From the NCBI GenBank assembly GCA_000750105.3, contig JPHH03000059.1:124001-188000 (forward strand): a stretch of DNA of 64,000 nucleotides. The letters run 5' to 3'. The position numbers and the translations under genes were made by a program. The DNA comes from Tolypocladium sp. Sup5 PDA-1 (taxonomy: Eukaryota > Ascomycota > Sordariomycetes > Hypocreales > Ophiocordycipitaceae). The notes beneath the pieces are model-generated. The model was not told the DNA's origin, searched no databases, and saw only the letters and a list, made by a program, of their open reading frames with translations. Shown piece by piece: positions 1 through 10,813 of the stretch; position 1 is the stretch's first letter; the number at the start of each line of letters is the position of its first letter.

Positions 1-628
1 GTTCGAAATGACCAGTGTCGATTCCTACGACGATGGGTGGGACGATCCAATGGCCAAGGCCAAGAGGAAGCTGAAGGGATATAGCCGCGGTGGGGACCGC
101 CCCCCAACAACTGACCGACAGTATCCCGTGGTGCAGTTTGTAGCCACAGGTGGCGGACAGCGTGTCATTCTATGCCAACCGGAAGAATGGAAGGTGGAAC
201 TACCAAACGGAGACATCCAGGCAAAGCGAAACCAGCTCCCCCTGATCCTGGCCTGGGCATTGTCTATTCACAAAGCCCAAGGACAAACTCTGGAAAGAGT
301 AACAGTCAACCTCGGACGAGTGTTTGAAAAGGGACAAGCATACGTGGCTCTTAGCCGAGCGACGACCCAGCAAGGGCTCAGAGTCCTGGGATTCGACAAG
401 TCGAAGGTCATGGCGCATGAACGAGTCGTGGAATTTTACGGCAAACTGTACACTGCCGAGCACGCAAACGGGCTCAGGCCAAACACCGTTATGGATTTTG
501 TCACAGCTAGACGGGGGGAGAAGGCACAGCCCACGGCGCCGATTCAGCCAACTATCAAGAAGAAAGTGGCTGTCGTCGACATGGACGACGACGAGGAAGC
601 AATGGCGTCATATGGATATGGATATTGA
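1..628 (+). CDS. pif1: ATP-dependent DNA helicase PIF1, C-terminal part (5' end outside window)
   Basis: The reading frame is open to the left edge, so only about the last 209 residues are present. They hold the end of the superfamily 1B helicase core: '[15 protein letters not shown]' followed by '[11 protein letters not shown]' (motif V/VI region) and then '[13 protein letters not shown]'. This is the 3' end of PIF1/RRM3-type 5'-3' helicases, which act on G-quadruplexes, telomeres and mitochondrial DNA. The tail after the helicase core is short and acidic (DMDDDEEA), ending in a YGYGY stretch. The match is to the cellular fungal PIF1, not to a Helitron: no Rep domain or Helitron end is seen, although the upstream part is unavailable. 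The stop is at 626-628. Assignment to the PIF1 family is firm; nuclear versus mitochondrial isoforms cannot be judged. Confidence 0.9.
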   Translation, partial: FEMTSVDSYDDGWDDPMAKAKRKLKGYSRGGDRPPTTDRQYPVVQFVATGGGQRVILCQPEEWKVELPNGDIQAKRNQLPLILAWALSIHKAQGQTLERVTVNLGRVFEKGQAYVALSRATTQQGLRVLGFDKSKVMAHERVVEFYGKLYTAEHANGLRPNTVMDFVTARRGEKAQPTAPIQPTIKKKVAVVDMDDDEEAMASYGYGY

Positions 629-1509
629 TAAGGCATGATAGATTTGGGAGTTGGCAGACGAGGCAAGTGTGTGCAGCCTACGAAAGGGGTTGTGCGATGT
701 CCACCAGAGGACAAGACATCTATCTTATAGTGCGGTTCGTCCCGGGAGGACCTGTTTCATCGGAGCGACACAACTCACCTCGTGCAAAAGAAGGCGTTCC
801 GATCGTGTATATGTAGCTAAATGTCACAGAGTTGTAATACTTCGACTTAGTAAGAATACTTCGACTTAGTAAGAGACGATTGGCCAGACTTCATGATTCA
901 GATGTTAACCGCTGTTGAACGTCTACGCATCCCAACATCCCTACCCGTCACGTGGATGAGTATTACGCTCCGTCCCGCTGCAGGGGTGGAGGGTGCTTAT
1001 CGATAAGAAAAGGTTGATGGCGGCGTCCCAGCGACCACCTTAGGCTACTTCGTATTACCTCGAAGCCCGTCAACCTCCCCCCGAGCGCTGCGCATTTTCG
1101 TCTGAACCTGGCGCGCTGCACCCCGCGGGCCTGCTGCATTCGACACACAAGTCCCTCGAGACGCGTGCGACGGCGTTTCCGGAGACGGCAGCTCATCTGC
1201 GACGAGCGAGCTGACGCCGCGTTCTTGATCCAACGCCGTGCCCAACAAGGCGACACGACCTGCCGATCACGACTCACACCGTGACCCGCGTGGAGTGCAG
1301 AGGGGGGGACTCTCCTGGACGGATCTGGGACCCGTGATCCCCAGTGTGTTGTTGTACTGAGCCCTTGCAGCCGCTGCCCAACGGCCGCATCTCAGTTCTC
1401 TTTATGCACGTGTGGGGTGAGGCCACCGTGCACCTGGCATCCCGCCTCTCTGGATAGGAAACAACTGTGCGTCGACACACGTCCGACGAGATCTTCGCAA
1501 GGCAACATC
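629..1509. other. intergenic, PIF1 3' side and EDC3 upstream region
   Basis: No credible gene. It holds a 19-bp exact tandem duplication (listed separately) and presumably the EDC3 promoter and leader. No other clear element was seen. Confidence 0.5.
836..873. repeat. 19-bp perfect tandem duplication
   Basis: Two exact copies of AATACTTCGACTTAGTAAG lie head to tail at 836-854 and 855-873, about 210 bp after the PIF1 stop. No function is evident; it looks like a recent small tandem duplication. Confidence 0.85.
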
Positions 1510-3778
1510 ATGGCGAGCCAGTTTATCGGCCTGCACATGAGGGTGATCCTCCGGGACCCTTCTGGCTACTGCCTCACTGGCACGGTTAGGGATGTCGAAG
1601 CAGGCAGCAGCCTCACTCTGACAAACGGTATGTACGCTGGCAAAAAAAAAAACCCCCCCCAGTTCTCGGTTTACTGACGTGGTATTTCTTCTAGTCTATA
1701 TCGCTGCCACGCAAGAGCGCACCGCCCAGATGAAGATCAACGCAGCCAATATCGCGGACCTGTCAGAGATTCCCTACGACGAAGCGCCTCCAGCAACCTA
1801 CGCTGCGCCAGCGCTAGAGCCAGTGACTGCTCCAGTCTTCTCGCAGCCGCCTTTGCAGCCCACGTTTGTCGACCCAGCAATCCTGAGCATGGGCAGACGC
1901 CCTACCTCTGGCACGCCATCCGCTTCGGGCCTGCAGTACCAGTCCGACAGAGGCGAAAAACAAACCTCAGAGCCAAGCAGCGTACCCACGGTGCACTTGG
2001 ACAGCCGTCAGGGGGATAAGCGCCCCGAGCAGGATATACTCGATTCGATCAAGGGTCTCAAGGTTGACACGCCATCGCAGGAGCAGAACAACGGAAAGTC
2101 TGTTGATGCGCGTGAGGCTCAGCCGCAGAAGAAGAAGACCCGATCTCGGAAATTAAAGGCTCACGCAAGCGAGCAAGGTGCGCAGGCAACTGATGGCTCG
2201 CCGGCGGGCACCGTCCAGAGCGCCCATGGCAAAGGGTGGAGGCAAACCCCCATCTTGGAGAGCACCGCTTCCTTTCAGCCCTTCAACTCTCTCAAGCGCC
2301 AGGCAAAGGGCCGCAAGGGTCTCCAAGACAATGGCTGGGCATCAGAAGAGGTAACCGAAGAGATGGGTGACTTTGACTTTGAGAACAACCTGGCTAAGTT
2401 CGACAAACGGACCATCTTTGATCAGATGCGCAAGGAGGACCAAGTTGACGACGCCAGTCGCCTCGTCTCTCACAACCGCCGCGCCAAGCCCGGGACGGCG
2501 GGGGGCAAGAACCTGCACTATACAGAGAACGTGCTGGAGGTGCCTTCGACTGGGGCTGCTCAACGCGCCGATTTTTGGAACAGCGAGGCTGATGTTGGGG
2601 TGAACGAGGAGGCCAGGCTCAGTGGGCGAGAAAACAGAAATGGGCAGGGCACTCGCCGAGCCGACAGCAAGTCTGGCGCAGCGCGGCGGTCACAGTCCCG
2701 GAAAGCTAGTGGCGTGCTGGGCGGCCCGCCACTCAGCCGCGTCAACTCTGCGGTACGTTTCTCTCAGACGTCTGGGAGAGGCTCTTCTTCCAGATCGGAC
2801 TATACGGTTACTGACTACAAGCAGCAGCAACGTCATCAGCCAGGTCTCTACCTTGTTCCGTCGAATCGTCGCCTGGAGGCCATCTCGACGCTCCAGATGG
2901 TAAACCTCGAGAACATCGCCGCGAATGAGCTCGGCTTCAGCGAGGGTTTGATGGCGGAGAATGCCGGCCGAGGCATCGCTGAGGTTGCCGTGACCGCCTT
3001 GAGCGATCCGGCCATGAAGGTCCGATTTGAGCTGGCCGTGGCAAGCTCATCGGCGGATGCCTCGCTGAGCAGCTCGGCGATTGTGATTCTGGCAGGTAAC
3101 AACAAGTCAGGCGTTCGCGCCTTGGCAGCTGGCCGTCATCTACGGAACAAGAACATCGACGTCATTGTCTGCGTGGTTGGCATCGAGCGCGAACGAGACT
3201 TGCTAGAGGACCTGAGGCGGCAGATGCAGCTGTACCGAAACTTTGGCGGCAAGGTGATGAGCAAAAACGACTTCTTCGAGCACCTGCGGAAGAGCTCGGC
3301 CTCTGAATCTCCCGTGTCGATCTCGCTCATCGTCGACGCGCTGCTCGGACTGACCATCTCGTTTGAGGAGCTTCGGATAGGCGACCAGGCTACCGTATAC
3401 GAGTTGATGGAGTGGGCAAATCGCAATGAAGCGTTCGTGCTTTCGGTCGACGTGCCGACGGGAATCGACCCAACCACGGGCAAGGTTGCCATTATCGATG
3501 GCAGCCACCTGTACGTCAAGCCTCGGTACGTTGTTGCGGTCGGAGCGCCGAAGCGTGGCCTGCTCGAGGTTGTGACGCCGCCGTCCGATGGCGACTTGGG
3601 GCTGTCCACCAACGCTGCTCAGGAGGACGAGTGGCGACTCTTCATTGCCGACCTGGGGCTGGGAAGCGCCGTATGGAGAAAGGCCGGGACGAAGATCCGG
3701 AGAGGTATCGACTTTGACGGCAAGTGGGTGCTGGAGATGCGCTACCGAGGGCCGGCCGAGGTGGACTACGAAGAGTGA
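1510..3778 (+). CDS. edc3: Enhancer of mRNA-decapping protein 3 (LSm, FDF and YjeF_N domains)
   Basis: Two exons, 1510-1627 and 1695-3778, give 733 residues. The intron (GTATGT...CTAG) contains an A-run followed by a C-run. Exon 1 opens an N-terminal LSm domain (MASQFIGLHMRVILRD...). After a long disordered region comes an FDF motif near residue 264 (GDFDFENNLAKFDKRTIFDQ), and from about residue 430 a YjeF_N/Rossmann-like domain (MAENAGRGIAEVA, then VDALLGLTI and VDVPTGIDPTTG). This order is diagnostic of Edc3, a P-body scaffold that binds the Dcp1/Dcp2 decapping enzyme and the DEAD-box helicase Dhh1. The start was chosen because it begins the LSm fold and carries the exon-1 frame exactly into exon 2. 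Edc3 YjeF_N domains are thought to serve dimerisation rather than NAD(P)HX epimerisation; that role is family knowledge. Confidence 0.93.
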
Positions 3779-5895
3779 AGATGTCTGATTACAGAGAGCG
3801 GGCTTAAAAGGCATGACAACGGCACAGGATCAAAAGGGGAACATGGATTGAGCGACTTGTTATCATGATGGACGGAGGTGCATATTTTGGGCGTTGGGGA
3901 CGGTCGCATTTTACGTTGTACGAGGGGATGTGAGAGTATGTACGTCGGTGTTGAGGGCTGATACCAATTCCGAAGATTTATTGAGACACGCGCGAGATGA
4001 CCTTGTGAAATGCCTGCTGGAGCAAGGGCGAATGAGGCTGCCACGGCCGTGATCTGAGCGTCTTGCGGTGACCGACGCGAACGGACGGCGGCAAAAGCGT
4101 TGGTCGTAGTCCTAGTTGCCCAGGTGCCCATAGCTCAGCTACGAGTACGGACTACGAGTCCAACCCCTTGCACAAGGACCCCATGACCACTCCGTGGTAA
4201 AGCGGGATTGAGCAAGGCTTATACGAATTAGCGACGAAGAATCGAGCCGGGATGAGCAACGTGGCTCGCTGGAGAGCCAAGGCCGCCCGTCACGCAGCAT
4301 AAGCCTTTGCCAAGCATCGCACCGCTTGGCAGAGACGTGACTAGCCCAGTACGGGAGGTGCAGATTGTGACGAGTAATTGACTTGTTGTGTTTCCCATGA
4401 ACATGAATTACTGGGGGACAAAGGGAGATGAAAGGAAGGCGGTTCACTGGTCGGACGAAAGTGACGAATCAGAGGGGTGTTGGCCCTGCGCGGCGGAATG
4501 TTTGGCTGAGACAGGTCAACCACACGGGGAAAGCCCTGCACCGTAGAATGTCAGGTGCACAGCCCCCCATGACAACAAGACGACGGGCAAGCATGGTTTG
4601 CAAGTTGAGGTCGCTTGTGGACGAAAGGCACAATGTCGCTGGCAAAATTCGGGGATGCCGGTAAGACGTGGGGAGTCATGCCATGAGGAGATTAATTTCG
4701 TACTCGGGAACGGCATCTGCCCTTGAATCCACGCCCCTGGCTTGGACCCTTACCGCGGGACATTTGCACGGGATATTCACCCGGGATATGTTGCCGAGGG
4801 GAGTCGTGATGGTAAAGTCACCTTTGAGCATGTTTTCTCGCTGTGTTCCGCCGTGACACCTCCTCTACTTGCAATTGGTCGTACTGACACGCAGCAGTGT
4901 GCATCAATAGTCGGATCGATCGATCCACCACCGGAAGGCCAGCTTCCGCACAGTCCCTGTTTCAATCCCACACGCTGCAGGCCAAGCGACGGCAGCGGTC
5001 ATGGCGACAGAGATGCCCTTCGCGAAGCCTTGGACACGTCCTTTGGACGGTGACGCGATGTAGAAGAAGTGAGGGTATCGCAGTGTTCAAATGCGCAGAA
5101 ACGACACTTCCACCAACCTCGGAGCAGCAATCAGTGGTCCGTCGCAAAACGCACAGTGCCCCTCGGAGCAGCAGGCACGGTGCGTCTCATCGCCACAACC
5201 AGTCCCCCCCCCCGGCTCCCCAATACAATCTCGACACGAAAGCCACAGCCCACCCTGTCCAGCCATTTTCCCACCCCGTTCTCCCTCGACCGTTCAACCG
5301 CTCCAACGCTCCAGCGAACGACGAAATAACGAACGCCAGCCCCTACGAGTACGATCGAGTCCCTGCGAATATCTCCCCGACGCTCTTGCATCGACTTCGA
5401 GCAAAGCAATCGCAGCCTTGCCATCTCCAGCGACACGTGCGACACCCGCGCTCCCCCAGGGCCAAGATTTCTCGGCGCCCAGCCGCTCGAGTCGACAGCT
5501 CACCCCACACCACGATTCGTCTCGAGCCGCCCTTGTCGTCGGCTTCCAAGAGAGGCCATCGACGGCTGCCGCGACGCGACTTCTCTGCGCTCCAGACGCG
5601 CATGGCTGATTGTCTCGGGCCGTTCTCGAAGACGTAACCGAAGGCGAGACGACACTCGCCCGCGAGCGACGTACGACGACCGCGCGCGCTGCGATTGAAT
5701 CCGATTGACCCGCGAGCCCCTGGTGACGACGACGCCAGGCGGCCCACCCGAACACCCAACTTGGCGAACCCAACCTGAGACTCACGGCCTTTCCATGGCG
5801 CCCGCTCCCTAGCAATTCGCCTCCGTCGTCCCCTATCCTCTGTTGTCACCCCGCGACAGGCACCTCGTGAGGTCGCCTTCGGGGCAGACGCAGCC
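3779..5895. other. intergenic, EDC3 3' region and long palH upstream region
   Basis: About 2.1 kb without a convincing gene. Open frames at 4897-5637 and nearby are rich in Pro, Arg and Ser, lack recognisable domains and change frame freely, so I read them as GC-rich noise. The last ~800 bp (C-rich) probably hold the palH promoter and leader. Confidence 0.5.
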
Positions 5896-8256
5896 ATGGA
5901 GACGCTATCGCTCGCCTCGACGACGATTACGGCGGCGGCCACGCTTTGCACCACGACACTGCTGCCGGCCACGGGCTTCATCACCATTTCCAACTCCCCG
6001 GCGTCCATCACCCTCGCTCACGCCGTCGTATACCAGGTGCCGTGTCCGACAATCAAACCCCTCAACGCCATCGGCGTCATCCCCCCCGACGGCATCCCCC
6101 CCGACGGCGGCGGCGATGCGAGGCACAACTTTCAAGAAATGTCCTCGACCAAGCACATCTCAGACTTCCGCGATCCCTTCTACGCGTCGACTTTTCCGAT
6201 ATGCTACGCCCTCGCGGCGACGACCGTCACGGCGTATATGCTGCTCATCATGCTCTTCGTCGCGCCCCGATCGTTCCTGGACGGCGGCGTTGTCTACCTC
6301 GGTCGCCGCGGCGGCTTCACCCACAGCTCATCTGGAGGAGAGAATATCGGTGGCCGGCCGTGGCTACAAAAGGTGGCGGCACTAACCGTGGCCGTGTCAC
6401 TCACTGTCGCGACCCACGACACGTTCAAGATCGCCTCAAAGATGTATCTGTCTCAATGGGCCCTGAATGCCACGGTTTTGCAAAACGCCGTCATGGGCAG
6501 CATGGAGCTCAGGGTCATCCGGCTGATTTCCAATACTTTTCTGTGGCTGGCGCAGGCGCAGACGTTGATCCGGCTGTTCCCCCGTCATCGGGAAAAGGTG
6601 ATTATCAAGTGGGCGGCCTTTGGGCTCATCACGCTCGACCTCATATTCAGCGCCCTCAACAGCTTCAAGGACCACGGCCCCAAGAGTAACTACAACCCCA
6701 TGTCGGGGAGCTTCGACCATCCCATACCCGCCCTGAGCTATCTGTTCCAGCTGTTGCTCGGTGTCTTGTACGCCGCCTGGGTCATCTACTACGCGCTGAT
6801 GAAGAAGCGGTATGCCTTCTACCACCCTCTGATGAGGAACATGCCGCTGCTGGCAATCATCTCCCTCGCCGCGATACTCATACCAGTCATCTTCTTCATC
6901 ATGGACATATCGAGGCCCGAATTCACGGGATGGGGCGACTACGTCCGATGGGTCGGCGCCGCTGCGGCCAGCGTCATCGTGTGGGAGTGGGTGGAACGGA
7001 TCGAGGCGTTGGAACGTGAGGAGAAGAAGGACGGAATCCTGGGCAGGGAAGTGTTTGACGGGGACGAGACGCTTGAAGTTAACGCCTCCGAGTTCCCGTG
7101 GCTGCGCAATCGAAAGCACCGCAAAGCTGACGACGGCAACGGCCGCGGCGACGGAGGAGGAGACGGCGATGGCGGTGCACATACTACCCAGCGCGACCAC
7201 GGCCTTCTCCGCGGCAATGGATGGCCCGGTGTGTCGGTCATCACTGGCAGGCAACGAGGGCAGGCCCGCGATTCTCACGAACTTGGCGAGCAGCAAACGC
7301 AGAGGTCAATGGGCGACATACTGCGTCCGCCACTGTGGCCTGCGCGGCCTGCGCCGGCCGCAACCCCTGTTAGCAGAACCGACACCCCGAGCACAGTCTA
7401 CGCCGTCCGATACCAAGGCACGTCAGATGCGACGAGGACGCCTGATCCCTTCCCACAGCAAAGCATGGTGGACCTCTCCCGGCAAAACAGCATTGCCCAA
7501 AGCCACCTCGCAAGTGAGGATGCCGTGTCGCCAAGTCAGGCTCACGCATCAATCTTCCAGAACGGCCAAGCTGTGCATCCCTTGCCGACGACATCGATGG
7601 ACCTGGAGGCGAACACATACGTGCCGCTCCGATCCAGCCGTTGGCGAGCGTTAACTGTAGCGTCCCAAGGCCAGAACGAAGAATCACGGGTCAGGGTTCG
7701 CCGGCAAGCGGAGCAGGATATGGCGGAACTGCGGAGGGACCGGGAAGATACCAGCCGGTGGGACATACGGTCAAGGCTAGAACTGTTTGCCGAGAACCAG
7801 GCAGAAAAGATCCGCGAGAGGTTACGGCCGACGACGGTCAATGACGATCTCCCGACGTGGGTCATTCCCGCGCCTCCGCGGCGAGGCGCGGCGCTGCAGC
7901 AAGTGCTCGAGGAGGAGGAACTGAACAGCTCTGGTACGTTGGCGTACCGTCGAAGCAACGGAAGCTCGTCGGGGCGGGACACGTCGGACGACATGGCACG
8001 ACTCGGAAGACACGAGAGCGCAGTCTCTAGCGGATCACGCGGAAACGATGGGGAGCTCTCGTCGGCGAATCCCCCGCTCTGGCCAGGGGTGCGGCGACGC
8101 GTCTTGACGTTTGAAGACGAAGACGAAGACGACTCAGACTCGGACGAGTATGACGATTCCATTGCCGAGACGGCATCGATGGACTCTGAGGGGTCCGAGG
8201 ACGAGGGTGATGCGCCGGCACGAGCTCCAGGGGATGCGAGAGTGCGGAGAGACTGA
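5896..8256 (+). CDS. palH: pH-response sensor PalH/RIM21, seven-helix membrane protein
   Basis: A single uninterrupted frame of 786 residues. PalH is the plasma-membrane sensor of the fungal Pal/Rim alkaline pH pathway, acting with PalI and the arrestin PalF upstream of PacC processing. Hydrophobic helices are visible near residues 99-123, 157-175, 206-226, 236-254, 279-300, 315-336 and 348-366, after a short extracellular N-terminal stretch with two Cys. The FYASTFPICYALAATT entry to the first helix and FLWLAQAQTLIRLFPRHREK are typical of PalH. The rest, about 400 residues, is a hydrophilic cytosolic tail rich in Gly, Arg, Ser and acidic residues (DEDEDDSDSDEYDDS near the end), where PalF binds in characterised relatives. 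Length and topology match the family. No introns are evident. Confidence 0.92.
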   Translation: METLSLASTTITAAATLCTTTLLPATGFITISNSPASITLAHAVVYQVPCPTIKPLNAIGVIPPDGIPPDGGGDARHNFQEMSSTKHISDFRDPFYASTFPICYALAATTVTAYMLLIMLFVAPRSFLDGGVVYLGRRGGFTHSSSGGENIGGRPWLQKVAALTVAVSLTVATHDTFKIASKMYLSQWALNATVLQNAVMGSMELRVIRLISNTFLWLAQAQTLIRLFPRHREKVIIKWAAFGLITLDLIFSALNSFKDHGPKSNYNPMSGSFDHPIPALSYLFQLLLGVLYAAWVIYYALMKKRYAFYHPLMRNMPLLAIISLAAILIPVIFFIMDISRPEFTGWGDYVRWVGAAAASVIVWEWVERIEALEREEKKDGILGREVFDGDETLEVNASEFPWLRNRKHRKADDGNGRGDGGGDGDGGAHTTQRDHGLLRGNGWPGVSVITGRQRGQARDSHELGEQQTQRSMGDILRPPLWPARPAPAATPVSRTDTPSTVYAVRYQGTSDATRTPDPFPQQSMVDLSRQNSIAQSHLASEDAVSPSQAHASIFQNGQAVHPLPTTSMDLEANTYVPLRSSRWRALTVASQGQNEESRVRVRRQAEQDMAELRRDREDTSRWDIRSRLELFAENQAEKIRERLRPTTVNDDLPTWVIPAPPRRGAALQQVLEEEELNSSGTLAYRRSNGSSSGRDTSDDMARLGRHESAVSSGSRGNDGELSSANPPLWPGVRRRVLTFEDEDEDDSDSDEYDDSIAETASMDSEGSEDEGDAPARAPGDARVRRD

Positions 8257-9442
8257 GGTCCTGCGCTGCCGTGTCGTGTTGTCTGTCTGCATTTCGAGCG
8301 AGGCGTTGGTTTCTTGGTGGAACATATATCCAGAGCGTCATGTCGTTTACAGAGATGTGCGAGAGAGTGTTTTTTTACCAACTGCTACATTATATACCGG
8401 ATGGGGCCATGCAGAATACCTACGAGATATGATTGGGGATTAGAGAGTGGCATGGCCGACTTGGCGAGATGCTCATGAAAGACGTTGAATCAGCGTTCCA
8501 GCCGTTGTAACGGGGATGTGTGTTGATACGAGACTTGGTTTGTGAGACTAGCTAGTCCGTCGTGATGGGAATTGAAGCCGGTTTCTCGCTTCAGTTGAGA
8601 CACGATGTCTGCAGACGCCTGCACTTTGCTGTGAAGCTGCGCCTCGTCAACGAGATGCAGGACAGGGTCAGAGCGGCAGATGGAGGAGATGAGCTGCATC
8701 GCGGTGGGGGGCATCGGGCTTGGCAGACGCAGCACACGTGAGAAGCCGGGCGAGAAGAAAAAAAAATGAGGGATCCACGGATCCACATGGAACGCCCCAG
8801 CTAATAAGCTTGGCTTGCTTGGGGCGCAGGCAATTAAAGCAAACCGCCGACTCTCCGACTCTCCGCCCCCGTCCTCTTTCCAGGTTTGCAACTCGCATAA
8901 TATCCGTACTCGTACGAAGTACTCACTCCTCCAACTCCCCGCGAGGAAGAGAGAAAGCATCAAGTCGCCCGGGCGGATAGCAAATCCCCCTTTCACTCCT
9001 TTTCGTCTTTGCGCCCGGTCGACTGTGGTTGGACGACGGCTCTGCGAGGGTGCGACGGACGACGCTGCCCTCTCACGCGACCGATCCGATCCGATTCGAG
9101 CATCTCTTGCCTTGCGCCGGACGTCGTCTCGTTGCGCCGCGCCGCTGCATTGCATTGGCGTCTTCTTGTGCGACGACGACGTGAATTGAGGCTCTACACG
9201 GGACGTCCCTCGTCGTCAACGGCCTGCCACTGCGACGACGTTGTCGATTCCCGTCTCTGCCCCCCCCCCCCTCCCCCCGCCGTTGCCTTCTCCGCGCCAT
9301 CCGTCGCTGCAAGCCACAACTCCCCTCCCCCCCAACGGCTCGCGATCAACGGGGGATTGAGAGCCCACGCAGAGCAGGAAACGTGTAGGAAATACCAGAC
9401 ACGATAGAGCGCGAAACCGCAACCGCACCTGCAACCGCAACC
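8257..9442. other. intergenic, palH 3' side and ceramide synthase upstream region
   Basis: No gene supported. A C-rich run lies near 9260-9280. Immediately before the ceramide synthase start (about 9414-9442) there is a short GCAACC-type hexamer repeat in the presumed leader. Confidence 0.5.
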
Positions 9443-10813
9443 ATGGCTGAGCCCTTCCCGCTGCTCAACACCTCGGCCGAGCAGCTGCACCACCACGGCG
9501 ACGCCGACACCACCCGCCGGCGCCGCAAGAGCAGCGGCCTCGGCGGCGACATCCGCGCCGGCGACACGGGCGCGCCGGCGCTGGCCTCGAGCAGCGCCAG
9601 CCTCAGCGCCGGCGACCGCGACCGCGATGCCTCGTCGTCGCCCTCGTCCGCGCATCATGCGGGCAACGGCAGCGCCAACGGCAGGCGCCTCTCCAAGCGC
9701 CGCCGCGCGCGCGGCCTCGCCTCGCGCGTGCGCCAGACCGTGGTCAAGCACACCTTCGTGCTGCCCGCCTGCATCCTCCTCGTCTTCCTCACCGGCTACG
9801 CGCTCAACCCGTCCGAGGCCAACCCCCTGCACCGCTGGATCTTCCTCTCCTACCGCCTCCCGCAGCCCGACCCGAGCGTGCCGGCGCAGTACGGCAAGGG
9901 GCCCTGGGACGTGGCCCTCGTCGCCTTCTACACCGTCGTGCTCTCCTTCACGCGGGAGTTCGTCATGCAGGAGCTGCTGCGCCCGCTCGCGCGCCGCACC
10001 GGCCTTGGCCGCGGCAAGCAGGCCCGCTTCATGGAGCAGATGTACACGGCGCTCTACTTTGGCGTCCTCGGCCCCGCGGGCATGTACGTCATGAGCCGCA
10101 CGCCCGTCTGGTACTTCAACACGCGCGGCATGTACGAGGACTTCCCCCACCGCACCCACGAGGCCCCCCTCAAGTTCTACTACCTCTTCCAGGCCGCCTA
10201 CTGGGCCCAGCAGGCCATCGTCCTCGTCCTCGGCATGGAGAAGCCGCGCAAGGACTTCAAGGAGCTCGTCGGCCACCACATCGTCAGCCTCGCCCTCATC
10301 GGCCTCTCCTACCGCTTCCACTTCACCTACATAGGCATCGCCGTCTACACCACCCACGACATCAGCGACTTCTTCCTCGCCACCTCCAAGATCCTCAACT
10401 ACATCGACCACCCCGTCGTCGCCCCCTACTTCTTCCTCTTCATGTGCGTCTGGGTCTACCTGCGCCACGTCATCAACCTCAAGATCATCTGGTCGCTCTT
10501 CACCGAGTTCCGCACCGTCGGGCCCTTTGAGCTCGACTGGGCCGCCCAGCAGTACAAGTGCTGGCTCAGCCAGTACATCACCACCGCGCTGCTCGCCTCG
10601 CTGCAGGCGCTCAACCTCTTCTGGCTGTTTTACATTGTGCGCATCGCCTACCGCTTCGTGCGCCACAACACGGCCGACGACGACCGCTCCGACGACGAGG
10701 ACGACGAGGACGACGAGGACGAGCAGGTGCCCGCGCCGCCGCAGCTGGAGAAGAGGGGCATCCCTGTGCTCGAGGTCAACGGCAAGGCCGTCCCCAACGG
10801 GACGTCCAAATAA
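9443..10813 (+). CDS. lag1: LAG1/LAC1-type ceramide synthase (TLC domain)
   Basis: A single frame of 456 residues. It should catalyse N-acylation of sphingoid bases with acyl-CoA to give (dihydro)ceramide in the ER membrane. The Lag1p motif is clear: paired catalytic His at about 278-279 (ELVGHHIVSLAL) and the acidic pair in HDISDFFLATSK (Asp 306 and 309), within a TLC domain of several hydrophobic helices from about residue 105. The N-terminal ~100 residues are basic and Ser-rich, and the C-terminus has a cytosolic acidic run (DDDRSDDEDDEDDEDDEDE) such as yeast Lag1/Lac1 carry for CK2 phosphorylation. Codons are almost always C- or G-ending, more extremely so than in the neighbours. Fungi usually have two such genes with different acyl-chain preferences; I cannot say which this is. 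Confidence 0.93.
   Translation: MAEPFPLLNTSAEQLHHHGDADTTRRRRKSSGLGGDIRAGDTGAPALASSSASLSAGDRDRDASSSPSSAHHAGNGSANGRRLSKRRRARGLASRVRQTVVKHTFVLPACILLVFLTGYALNPSEANPLHRWIFLSYRLPQPDPSVPAQYGKGPWDVALVAFYTVVLSFTREFVMQELLRPLARRTGLGRGKQARFMEQMYTALYFGVLGPAGMYVMSRTPVWYFNTRGMYEDFPHRTHEAPLKFYYLFQAAYWAQQAIVLVLGMEKPRKDFKELVGHHIVSLALIGLSYRFHFTYIGIAVYTTHDISDFFLATSKILNYIDHPVVAPYFFLFMCVWVYLRHVINLKIIWSLFTEFRTVGPFELDWAAQQYKCWLSQYITTALLASLQALNLFWLFYIVRIAYRFVRHNTADDDRSDDEDDEDDEDEQVPAPPQLEKRGIPVLEVNGKAVPNGTSK

Noticed and set aside
1..628. PIF1 fragment as part of a Helitron transposon
   Set aside because: The C-terminus fits the cellular PIF1 orthologue and no Helitron end (CTRR with hairpin) was seen downstream.
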